Shown: positions 8,174-15,973 of the stretch, in pieces
How the letters are laid out: every line of letters begins with the position of its first letter
Numbering within the stretch: position 1 is the stretch's first letter
From: an uncultured bacterium
GTDB lineage: Bacteria; Planctomycetota; Phycisphaerae; Phycisphaerales; SM1A02
Direction of reading: 5' to 3'
DNA length: 32,509 nucleotides
Assembly (NCBI GenBank): GCA_903927725.1
Contig: CAIYOC010000102.1
Span: 1-32,509 of the forward strand
Notes under the pieces: generated by a model
Databases searched by the model: none
What the model saw: the letters and a program-made list of their open reading frames with translations, nothing else
What the model was told of the DNA's origin: nothing
Program-made: the position numbers and the translations under genes

Positions 8174-9078
8174 CAGCCGTTCCCGCTCAGGCGCACGCGC
8201 GCGACGATCGTGCGGGTACAGGTGCCCTGGATGTCATCGAGGAGCTGCTCGTCGGCCCGCTTCACTGCGATCATGACGAGCTGGATGATGAGCACCGCGA
8301 CCAGGGCCTGGCCCGTGGTGACGAACGCCGTCTTCAGGCCATCGAGGACACCGGTCAGGTTCTGCACGAGCGCCGAAACCTGCGACGCCCCGGCGCCATC
8401 CTGCACCGAGCCCAGCGTGGCGCCGAACTGCCCCATGGCCTCGGTCAGGCCGAGCACGGTGCCGATGAAGCCCAGCACGGGGATCGCCCAGATGAACCCA
8501 CGCAACACGGTGTAGCCCGAGTCGTTCGACGCCTCGTCCTGCTCCGCACGCGACGCCAGCAGTTCATCCACATCGCCAACGCGGCCGAGGTTGCGCATCA
8601 TGCGCAGCACCCCGCGCACCCGCGCCAGATAGAGGAACCGCTCGGGCTCATCGGCGATCGCATCGATCCGGTCGACGACCGCATCGGCGGTCTCGGCGGT
8701 GAGCGTGAAGGTGTTGCCGGTGGGCAGCACGGGCGCGGCCAGCACGGCACGCTGCGCCCTGATCTTCAGCGCCTTGAGCCACAGAAACGCGAAGCACCAG
8801 ATGCTGAAGACGATCACCGGGATCGGGATGTACTGATACGCGGTCATCTCGTGCCACAGGAAACCGCCCCATGCCGTGCCACGAAGCAGTCCGACGATCA
8901 GGTACGCACCGCCGGCTACCGCGACGGTTGCGACGAGGCACGAGAGCTGGCTCGGCGTGGTGCCAGAGCCGGCCTTGAAACCCCAGCGGGCCTCGGGGTC
9001 GAGTGCCTTGAATCGGTAGGCCGCGGCGGCAGCATCGAGGCGGCGTGCGGCACGGTTGTTTGGGTCGGCGTTCGTCAT
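8173..9078 (-). CDS. MotA/TolQ/ExbB-like proton channel protein
   Basis: 301 residues with four predicted membrane segments: about 44-64, 83-104, 185-206 and 247-268. The third carries the family signature 'PVLGFIGTVLGLTEAMGQF', and the fourth is preceded by 'GLKTAFVTTGQALVAVLI', matching the MotA/TolQ/ExbB domain in which threonines face the ion path. The large loop between segments 2 and 3 is cytoplasmic, as in ExbB. Members form pentameric rings around an ExbD-type dimer and convert proton or sodium flow into movement. The ATG at 9078 overlaps the preceding gene's stop by 4 bases; longer in-frame extension upstream only reads antisense to nothing family-like. Two ExbD-like partners follow directly. 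What the motor drives is unknown; the 999-residue protein upstream is a candidate. Confidence 0.88.
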   Translation of the reverse strand: MTNADPNNRAARRLDAAAAAYRFKALDPEARWGFKAGSGTTPSQLSCLVATVAVAGGAYLIVGLLRGTAWGGFLWHEMTAYQYIPIPVIVFSIWCFAFLWLKALKIRAQRAVLAAPVLPTGNTFTLTAETADAVVDRIDAIADEPERFLYLARVRGVLRMMRNLGRVGDVDELLASRAEQDEASNDSGYTVLRGFIWAIPVLGFIGTVLGLTEAMGQFGATLGSVQDGAGASQVSALVQNLTGVLDGLKTAFVTTGQALVAVLIIQLVMIAVKRADEQLLDDIQGTCTRTIVARVRLSGNG

Positions 9079-12074
9079 GGCTTGTTCTGCTGGGCTTCGT
9101 CGCGATAGAGGAGGATGGGGCCGCGCCCGAGTGCGAGGCCCGCATCGCTGGCGGTGCCGTTGGTGACGCGAACAGGGACGAGGGTGCTTCGACCAAGCGA
9201 CTGCGAGATGGCGAGGACCTCCTGCGCAGGGCGCCAGAGGACCACGCGTCGCGATCCGCGATTGCCCTCGGCAGCCATCATGACGCCGATCGGCGCGTAC
9301 GTGCTCAACCCGTCGAGCCGCTGCGAGCTCGATTGGAGCGTCATGCCGCGCTTGAGGGGGAACTTGCCCACGAGTTCGGCAGCCTCGCGACGCTGCTGCG
9401 GCGTGGTCTGCTCCGGCGCATGGCAGACCTTGACCCAGTCGAGGCTCAGCAGACCGGCGTTCTGCTTGCGGATCAGTTCGATCCACTCACGCAACTCACG
9501 CGACCGATCAGCATCGACCGGCTGGCCGAGTCCATCGACGGCGATGTCGGTGAGGTTGGCGAGGACGGCCAACTGCATCAGTGCATCCTGCCCCGTCGCG
9601 TTCGGCTTGAGTTCGGCCAGCTCGATCAACATGCGCGAGATTGCCGGTACCACTGCCGAAACGCGCGCACCGCGAAGCCGTGAGATCCCGTCCGCCCACA
9701 CGATCGATACCGGCGACGCCACCGCCTCGCCGCGCACTTGATCCGCCTTGATCGAGGTGGCCGTGCCCAGCTTGTCAGGGGCCTCGATGAGATCGGCTGC
9801 GACTTCCAGCGCGCCCTTCGTGGGCCCGCCATCCACGGAGGCACGACGGTAGAAGAAGCGCCCCTGCTGGCGGAGGTTGATGACCTGCAATCCGGCGTAG
9901 CCATCGCGCTCGAGGGCAGCGACCACATCGTCGACCGTCGTGACGAGCTGTCGCTTCGCCGGGTCCTGACGGTCACGCAGTGCTTCGAGCGCGATGCGGA
10001 GCGGCGACTCGGGGAACTTGCGCAGGTGGGCCTCGATCTCGATCAGCGCCTTCTGGGCGACCGCAGGATCGTCGGCCACCTCGAACTCAGGGCCAAGATG
10101 CGCCAGCAGGCTCGGCCGCAGCGTTTCGCGCCACTCAGCAAGGGCGAGCATCGCGTCATCGGTCTGGTCCGTTTCCTCGAAGGCGGTCCGAAGCCCGAGG
10201 TCGCCCAGCACCACGCCGGTCTGGCCCTTGAGCATGGACTTGATGCGGTCGATGAACTGCTGTTCGCTCGTGATCTCGCGTGCCACCTCGTTTGGCGCGA
10301 TCTGCCGGAGCGCAGCATCGAGCGCCGCTATCCGCTCTGTCGCCTCGTCAAGCCGGTCCTTCACCGCAGCCAGATCCGGCTCGAGCCGCTTGCTCGCCCG
10401 CTCGGTCTCGCTGACCTGCGACTTCGCGGCCGCCAGCGCAGGCCCGAGCTTCTCGAGTGCCGACTTGTAGCGCTGCCATCGTTCCGCATCAACGCGCTCC
10501 CGCGCGGACCACTGCGTCGGCGGCGGCCAGGCACGCAGCACTTGATCGGCATCGGCCATCGCCGCGCGGGCGATGGCGTCGTGGCCTGCAGCGATTTCAT
10601 CGCGCCGCGCCGTGCAGCGACCCAGCGCAAGCTCGATCCTGGCCTTCGATGCATCGGATAGGCCATCCTGAGCCAGGAGTCCACGAAGCGATGTCTCGAG
10701 CAGCGCCACGCGCGGAAGCGGTGCTTGCGCGGCGAGCGCCTCATCCACTGCGGCGAGCTCGCGATCCGTACGCTGCTCGAGCGCCAGCAACCGAACTCGG
10801 AGTGCAATCGCGGCATCCAGCGCACCCCGCTCCGCGGCGTTCAGGTCGCCGGCATGGGCCTTTTCGATCCCTTGCGCGAGCGAGACGGCGCGCTCGCCAT
10901 CGTTGGCGTCGATCGCGGCGATGACGGCATCGAGCGCAGCCCTGCGTTCGGTGCTCTTCTGGTAGGCCACCACGGCCACGGCGAGAACGCCACCGAGGAC
11001 GAGCGTGGCAGCGACGCCCCCGACCAGTTGCGTGCGGTGTCGCCGTGCCTCGCGCTCTTCGTGCAGCTGGATGAAGCGCACCGCGCGCAGTTCAAGGCCC
11101 TCGGGCACGGGCATGGCTGAATCGCGAATGCGCGTCCAGGCGGTGAGCACGGCCTGCGCGTTGGCTTGGTCGAGCAGCAGGAGGTCCAGTTCATCGAGCG
11201 CGCGCGCATGGTTCGCCTCGCGCTCACGGCGAACCGTGGTTTCAGCCGACCAGGCGAAGACCGGCGCGACGGAGGCGGCGACCTCGTCGGTCGGCATGAC
11301 GCCGGACGAACGCTGCAGCTCGGCCCACTCGCGCTCGAGTCGATCCACCTCGGCAAGATCGTTGGCCGCCTGTCCAGCGCGGAGTTCACCACCCAACGCG
11401 GCGAAGCGCGCCTGCGCGACCTTGGCACGCAACGGCTGCGCGCGCGATTCGATGAGCCTGGCGAACTCCGGGTCGATCCGCGCCGCCCATCCACCGCGAC
11501 GGATCTCATCTGCGAACGCAATCAGCTCCGCATCCTCGATCGCTGACTGCATGCGCCGGCGGACGTCATCGATCCATTCACGCTCGACCGTGGCGAGCTG
11601 CGCTGCCCACGCCCCCGAACCACCCTCCGCCACCATCAGGGCACGCAGCCGCTGCCGCATGGCCGCAGGACCCTCGCCCTCGATGCAGGCGCGTCGGAAG
11701 CCACGAAGCGCAGGTTCGCGCTCGCCGTAGGCCAGCATGACCTGCTCGATACGATCGTGCTCTGCCTCCGTGCCGGCGCGCACTCCGTCACACGAGGCAC
11801 GCGCGAAGGACCCCACGCCGTCCTGCCGACCCAGCACGCCATTCCATGCGATGGACTGCTTGAGGAGATCTGGGAAATCGGCGATGACTCCGTGCGCTTC
11901 GCTCAGGAGCCCCTCGTCGGCGAACTCGATTGCCCGCCCGATCGACTGACGCAGCGTCATCGCGAAGCTGCGCACGGTGGCCGCCACCTGCATGCGCTGC
12001 AACTCGTCGCCATCGTGCGCGGGCAACGAATCGAGCGCTTGCTGGACTTCCCTGATGGTCGGTGTCAGGCTCAT
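9075..12074 (-). CDS. Large bitopic helical protein of the GTPase/stator unit
   Basis: 999 residues, no family recognised. The N-terminal 345 residues are almost entirely charged helix with coiled-coil character and should be cytoplasmic. One membrane segment lies at about 348-371 ('GGVAATLVLGGVLAVAVVAY'), preceded by a basic 'REARRHRT' stretch that supports an inside N-terminus. About 620 residues follow outside: helical repeats and coiled coil to about 640, then a mixed domain (about 680-999) with 'GRFFYRRASVDGGP', 'VSIVWADGISRLRG' and 'RRVVLWRPAQEVL'. It has its own ribosome site and overlaps the ExbB-like gene by 4 bases. With helices on both sides of the membrane it could couple the stator to the GTPase parts, much as long ZorA tails or TolA do; that is inference. 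Confidence 0.8.
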   Translation of the reverse strand: MSLTPTIREVQQALDSLPAHDGDELQRMQVAATVRSFAMTLRQSIGRAIEFADEGLLSEAHGVIADFPDLLKQSIAWNGVLGRQDGVGSFARASCDGVRAGTEAEHDRIEQVMLAYGEREPALRGFRRACIEGEGPAAMRQRLRALMVAEGGSGAWAAQLATVEREWIDDVRRRMQSAIEDAELIAFADEIRRGGWAARIDPEFARLIESRAQPLRAKVAQARFAALGGELRAGQAANDLAEVDRLEREWAELQRSSGVMPTDEVAASVAPVFAWSAETTVRREREANHARALDELDLLLLDQANAQAVLTAWTRIRDSAMPVPEGLELRAVRFIQLHEEREARRHRTQLVGGVAATLVLGGVLAVAVVAYQKSTERRAALDAVIAAIDANDGERAVSLAQGIEKAHAGDLNAAERGALDAAIALRVRLLALEQRTDRELAAVDEALAAQAPLPRVALLETSLRGLLAQDGLSDASKARIELALGRCTARRDEIAAGHDAIARAAMADADQVLRAWPPPTQWSARERVDAERWQRYKSALEKLGPALAAAKSQVSETERASKRLEPDLAAVKDRLDEATERIAALDAALRQIAPNEVAREITSEQQFIDRIKSMLKGQTGVVLGDLGLRTAFEETDQTDDAMLALAEWRETLRPSLLAHLGPEFEVADDPAVAQKALIEIEAHLRKFPESPLRIALEALRDRQDPAKRQLVTTVDDVVAALERDGYAGLQVINLRQQGRFFYRRASVDGGPTKGALEVAADLIEAPDKLGTATSIKADQVRGEAVASPVSIVWADGISRLRGARVSAVVPAISRMLIELAELKPNATGQDALMQLAVLANLTDIAVDGLGQPVDADRSRELREWIELIRKQNAGLLSLDWVKVCHAPEQTTPQQRREAAELVGKFPLKRGMTLQSSSQRLDGLSTYAPIGVMMAAEGNRGSRRVVLWRPAQEVLAISQSLGRSTLVPVRVTNGTASDAGLALGRGPILLYRDEAQQNKP

Positions 12075-12080
12075 GCGTTG

Positions 12081-12086
12081 CTCCCC
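12081..12086 (-). promoter_or_regulatory. Ribosome binding site GGGGAG for the 999-residue protein
   Basis: On the minus strand GGGGAG lies 6 bases before the ATG at 12074. It is the only clear internal ribosome site in the nine-gene unit and occurs at its only sizeable gap (28 bases). All other junctions rely on overlap. Confidence 0.65.
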
Positions 12087-12102
12087 GATCGAGTGGTCAT
12101 GG

Positions 12103-13044
12103 TCACCATAGCAAGAGCCCCAATGCCACGAGCACCATCACGCCGGCAACGGCGAAGAGCACGATGGGTACCCAGGGTTTGACGGAAGTCGCGGCGACCG
12201 GCTCGTGCGCGGCCTTCTGCGGCCGAGCCTCGTGACTCGTGGCAGGACTCGATGATGCCGTGCTGCGTTCACGGGTGGACATGTGAGCGGTTGCCGCGAT
12301 CGGCTCGACAGCACTGGTTCGGGGTCCGGTCGCGGTCGCCCCTGTTGGTTGCCCAGCCACGACCGTGCGCGGACTCGGCGCGGGCTGCGCGAGGTCGAGC
12401 GCGTGTGCGTCCTGTTCCCGTGCCAAGACGATCGATGGGAATCCCTGTCCGGCATGGAAGACCGGCGCGGTCGACCACTGCACCGCCCACCGGCGCCTGG
12501 GCTCCACACGCGCGGTGACCGCGGCAATCAGCACGAATGGATCGAGCCCCGCCGGCAGTCGCACGACCACCGTGGACGCATCAGGCCCGCTCACACGCTC
12601 GGCCAGCACATCGATCCAGGCGGGATCGACCCCCCTCGGATTCCCCTGCTCGCTCGCCGGTTCCGGCAGCGACGGTGCCCGTCGCACCCCGACCTCAGGG
12701 ACAACGCGCGCAAACGCGAAGGCCCGTGCCAGCGCGATCGGGCCGTCGATGCATCGATCACCCGGCTCGAGCACGAGATGGTGCGCGACACGATTAGCTC
12801 GACCGGACCAATCGACGCCACACCGTGTCACGCAGGTCAGGACTGGCCAAGCCGCACCGCCCACCTGGCAGATGGCGTAGGAGATCGCGCGCTCGTTGGT
12901 GCCGTCAAGCTCCGAACCATCGCTCCAGGCCACGAGCGCATCGCGCAGCTGGCGCGGCAGGTCGCGGGTCATGGCAGCAACACCGAACCCCGACTGGCCG
13001 TCGAGGTCCCTGGGCACCGAGGTATGGATCAGCTCGAAGCTCAT
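12103..13044 (-). CDS. GAP1-N2-like GTPase-associated protein with C-terminal membrane anchor
   Basis: 313 residues. The N-terminal region (about 1-215) matches what I know of the GTPase-associated protein 1 N-terminal domain type 2: 'MSFELIHTSVPRDLDGQSGFG', 'AISYAICQVGGAAWPVLT' and 'SGRANRVAHHLVLE' are its hallmark strands. A Ser/Thr/Pro/Ala-rich linker (about 216-288) leads to a single C-terminal membrane segment (about 290-312), so the domain faces the cytoplasm as a tail-anchored protein. The start ATG at 13044 overlaps the stop of the zinc-finger GTPase by 4 bases, fitting the known gene pairing of GAP1 proteins with GTPases. The usual GAP1 middle and C-terminal domains are absent. The role as adaptor or regulator of the GTPases is family knowledge plus inference. 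Confidence 0.75.
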   Translation of the reverse strand: MSFELIHTSVPRDLDGQSGFGVAAMTRDLPRQLRDALVAWSDGSELDGTNERAISYAICQVGGAAWPVLTCVTRCGVDWSGRANRVAHHLVLEPGDRCIDGPIALARAFAFARVVPEVGVRRAPSLPEPASEQGNPRGVDPAWIDVLAERVSGPDASTVVVRLPAGLDPFVLIAAVTARVEPRRRWAVQWSTAPVFHAGQGFPSIVLAREQDAHALDLAQPAPSPRTVVAGQPTGATATGPRTSAVEPIAATAHMSTRERSTASSSPATSHEARPQKAAHEPVAATSVKPWVPIVLFAVAGVMVLVALGLLLW

Positions 13045-14279
13045 GCGCGTGCGTCGAATCGGTACTCGTGCAGGGCCTCGGGCATGGCTTCGGACAGCGC
13101 CACCACGAAGGGCACCGCCGCCCACGTGGGGCGCACGTGCGACGGCACGATGCTCATGCCGCCGGACGCCACATCGCGCTGCGGTGCGCGGCCGAGTCCG
13201 CTGAACGGCACCACCTTGAACCCCGGCTCGACCGAGCGGACCGCCCCCAACACCTCGGGCAGGTGCCGCTCGAGGAACGCCACGCCGCCGCGATGCACCC
13301 GTGCCAGCGTGGCACCATCGGGCGCCCGCATGGGGTAAGACGATGAGGCACCGCGCAGCACATCCTCGATTTCGGGTGCCAACGGCGACCACAGGTCATG
13401 CTTGGAGAGCGCCACCACCACGCGAAGCGGCAGGGGCTCGCTCGCCGACAGGCCGCGCTGGCGGCGCACTCTGTTGACCATTTCCAGCAGCACCAGGTCA
13501 GCTCGGCCCGGCGCACTGCTGCTTCCTCCGAGCGCCGCCACGTGGTCGCGCCCACCGAGTGGCCCGTGCACGCGCGGATCCTGCGTGGGATCGATCACCA
13601 GCACGATCGCGGACGACACCCCGAGATGCCGAGTGGCCTGCTCGAACGGCGAAACAGCGCCGGGCAAGAAGTGTTCACCGGCATTGTCATAGAGCGCGAG
13701 CACGGATCGCATGCCGCCGCGCGCCAGCCCGAAGAGCTGCGGCTTGGGCGCCGTGATCCGCAGGTCGCCGCGGCGGTATGAGCGATAGAGTCGCCCCGAC
13801 GTCTCCGTCTTGGCGATCATCGTCGGCACGTCGGGGGTCGGGCTCTTGAAGAGTGTTCCCTCAAGATCGATCGTGAGATCGTTCAGCGAGGGGTCGATGT
13901 CTGCGAAATCGAGGCCGGGCACCACAAGACCTGACCGCATCGTGAACGTGGCCGCAGCGAGGAGTACGGACTTGCCGCTCGATGGTGCGCCCACGACGGA
14001 CACCACCGTCTGACCGACTTCGAGCAGCGCCGGCGGCACCTCCAAGTGGCACGTTGGGCACGCCATGCGCATGCAGACTGCACCGCCTGGATCGATCGCG
14101 CGCCCCTGGCGATCGAAGCGTGTCGGCAGGAATCGCAGGGGCTCATCGGACCCCACGATGGGATCGCCCACGAGCGTGGGGCTCTCGGCGATGAACCGCA
14201 CGTCGGCCGAGGGGAATGCTGACCAGCACTGCGGGCAGGTGGTGTTGGGACGCAGCGTGCGACGAGGCTTCGAGGTCAT
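13041..14279 (-). CDS. P-loop GTPase of double-GTPase type with N-terminal zinc-finger cysteines
   Basis: 412 residues, no membrane segment, so cytosolic. The N-terminus has Cys pairs 'CPQC' (15-18) and 'CPTC' (about 77-80) that would form one zinc ribbon with an insert. The GTPase domain has Walker A 'VGAPSSGKSVLL' (about 95-106), a switch-II-like 'LYDNAGE' (about 197-203) in place of DxxG, and a guanine-specificity motif 'ALSKHDLW' (about 289-296). The Asn of NKxD is replaced by Ser. This arrangement fits the TRAFAC-type 'DO-GTPase' families that occur in pairs next to GAP1 genes, as I recall them. It overlaps both neighbours by 4 bases. It is the only soluble member of the unit and so probably shuttles to or sits on the membrane parts; its effector is unknown. 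Confidence 0.82.
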   Translation of the reverse strand: MTSKPRRTLRPNTTCPQCWSAFPSADVRFIAESPTLVGDPIVGSDEPLRFLPTRFDRQGRAIDPGGAVCMRMACPTCHLEVPPALLEVGQTVVSVVGAPSSGKSVLLAAATFTMRSGLVVPGLDFADIDPSLNDLTIDLEGTLFKSPTPDVPTMIAKTETSGRLYRSYRRGDLRITAPKPQLFGLARGGMRSVLALYDNAGEHFLPGAVSPFEQATRHLGVSSAIVLVIDPTQDPRVHGPLGGRDHVAALGGSSSAPGRADLVLLEMVNRVRRQRGLSASEPLPLRVVVALSKHDLWSPLAPEIEDVLRGASSSYPMRAPDGATLARVHRGGVAFLERHLPEVLGAVRSVEPGFKVVPFSGLGRAPQRDVASGGMSIVPSHVRPTWAAVPFVVALSEAMPEALHEYRFDARA

Positions 14280-15973
14280 GGCGTGCTTCCTGGGTTGGCG
14301 GGCTGCGCGGGTTGCTGCGGTGACGGTGATGGCGTGGGCTGCGGTGCCGGCGCGGGCTGAGATGCTGGCGTGGGCTGAGATGCTGGCGCTGGCGTCGACG
14401 CGCTCGGTGGCACGACTGGCGGCACGACTGGCGGCACGACTGGCGGCACGACCGGCGCCGGCGGGGTGCCGCCCGGAATGCGGCGCTGCGTCGCCGACGC
14501 ATCGGGATCGCGACCGAGCAGCATCGCCCGCACGGCACCGCCGATGGGCTTGCCCATCAGTGACATCTTGATCGAGATCGAGACCGGCCGACCCGCGGGC
14601 AGCACCGCGGGCTGTCCTCCCCCGTCGCGCACCTCAAGCATGCGCCCCTTCACGCCGGGCACGGCGACCAATCGGATCGCGGGATCGGTCGACACCACAT
14701 CAAGATCGACCATGTCGCTGAGTTCAGGCCACACGATGACGCGCGCTTCGCCATCGACCGGTCGAGGCAGGAGTTCCAACGTCGTGGCAGAGACGGGCAG
14801 CGTCGCCACGCGATCGCTTGCCGAAGCGAGAGCTGCAAATCCCTCGGCAGCACTCGCCGCGATCAACCACTGCAGTCGCGCCGCACGCTCGGGTGCTGCG
14901 GGCTGCGGCGCACGCGCCTCAGCGGCCTCGAGCACGCGCGCCATCGGCTTGGTCGACGTCGACATCGGGGCCACGAGCCGTCGCAGGCTGTCGACGGGAA
15001 TCGCATGCAGATCAGACCACGTGGCAGGCGAGGCCACGCCGCGCCGTGTTCGCTCCTCGATGCTTGGCGACTCGACCGTCACGGCGGCAAGCGCTCCATC
15101 GGCATCGATCCACGGCGTGCCAGGATCGAGGATCGGTGAGCCAGCCGAGGTCTGCAGCGCCATCGCTGCAGGCTGCGGTGCAAGCGCCCGGCATCGCGCA
15201 GCCACCACGGCACCCGAACTTGATGTGGCGGTGAGTTCGGCACCATCAGCAGGCGCGGTTCCAAGCTCCACCACCGAGAGGCCCTCCTCCGTCTGCAGCG
15301 GCCACCACGCGAGGTCGATCACGCTTCCCCGTCCGACGGCGCCCCACACCTCCTCACCCTTGCCCGCCGGCGCCCCCTCGAGCCATTGCTCGATGCAGTC
15401 TGCACGGACCACGCAATCGTCCATGGCGCGCTCGACTGGCGGACCACGCTCCAACGCCTTTGTGGCCATGGCGGGCACGAACTGCACGCGCGTCGCTCCC
15501 GCCGTGCGCAGCGCGCGGATCTTCGAGAGCGTGGTGATCGCGAACACCTTGCCATCGATCCGAGCCACGACACCATCGACCCGTTCATGCTGCACACCGG
15601 CGTCGACCGCTTCGATCGTGATGCCCGGGTGGGCAGCGTCGGCCGACGTGGGCATCTCGCGCAGCACGATGCCGACGATGGTGACGGCGACGAGCGCGAT
15701 CGCAACCACCCCGAAGGCGATGCCGCTGCCGCGCGCAAGGCCAATCCAACTCCGGCCACGACGCGGTGGCGTCGGTTCATGGGTCACGGTCGGAGCACGC
15801 ACGCCCCGGCGACGCTCTCGCGGGACTGCCCACGAGTCCAGCGGCTTGGAGGGGCGGTCTACGCCAGGCACGAGCGATGCACCACAACCCACGCCGGGGC
15901 AACGATCCTGTGGGGCATCGGTACGGGCCACGAACCAGGAACGCCCGCATGATGGGCATCGGATCTCTTTCAT
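14276..15973 (-). CDS. Zinc ribbon / membrane / degenerate trypsin-like domain protein
   Basis: 565 residues. The N-terminal zinc ribbon is Cys6, Cys9, Cys25 and Cys30 ('CPSC', 'CPGVGC'). A membrane segment spans about 84-104. The extracytoplasmic part (about 119-320) follows the strand order of a trypsin-like peptidase: 'GVVARIDGKVFAITTLSKI' where a peptidase has its His strand, 'SVIDLAWWPL' with Asp220 in the catalytic-Asp position, and 'TSAGSPILD' with Ser279 in the nucleophile position. The His position reads T-L-S, so the triad looks incomplete and the domain is probably non-catalytic. A beta-rich domain (about 400-490) and a Pro-rich tail with four PPVV repeats finish the protein. The ATG at 15973 overlaps the upstream stop by 4 bases. 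The trypsin assignment is inferred by eye. Confidence 0.72.
   Translation of the reverse strand: MKEIRCPSCGRSWFVARTDAPQDRCPGVGCGASLVPGVDRPSKPLDSWAVPRERRRGVRAPTVTHEPTPPRRGRSWIGLARGSGIAFGVVAIALVAVTIVGIVLREMPTSADAAHPGITIEAVDAGVQHERVDGVVARIDGKVFAITTLSKIRALRTAGATRVQFVPAMATKALERGPPVERAMDDCVVRADCIEQWLEGAPAGKGEEVWGAVGRGSVIDLAWWPLQTEEGLSVVELGTAPADGAELTATSSSGAVVAARCRALAPQPAAMALQTSAGSPILDPGTPWIDADGALAAVTVESPSIEERTRRGVASPATWSDLHAIPVDSLRRLVAPMSTSTKPMARVLEAAEARAPQPAAPERAARLQWLIAASAAEGFAALASASDRVATLPVSATTLELLPRPVDGEARVIVWPELSDMVDLDVVSTDPAIRLVAVPGVKGRMLEVRDGGGQPAVLPAGRPVSISIKMSLMGKPIGGAVRAMLLGRDPDASATQRRIPGGTPPAPVVPPVVPPVVPPVVPPSASTPAPASQPTPASQPAPAPQPTPSPSPQQPAQPANPGSTP
14409..14456 (-). repeat. 12-bp tandem repeat encoding four PPVV units
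   Basis: Four tandem copies of GGCACGACTGGC (plus-strand reading; the last has one substitution) encode Pro-Pro-Val-Val on the minus strand, in the Pro-rich tail of the trypsin-like protein. An 18-base imperfect repeat encoding PASQPT/A follows at about 14353-14390. The tail is likely a flexible or wall-spanning linker. Confidence 0.85.

Noticed and set aside
6408-9078. Zorya ZorA/ZorB or flagellar MotA/MotB pair
   Set aside because: No ZorC, ZorD or ZorE-like genes and no OmpA-type domain or flagellar genes are present; only the general channel/plug plan is shared.
13045-13392. N-terminal extension of the GAP1-N2 protein
   Set aside because: The extension is antisense-like sequence within the GTPase gene; the family's N-terminus 'MSFELIHTS' starts at 13044 with a typical 4-base overlap.
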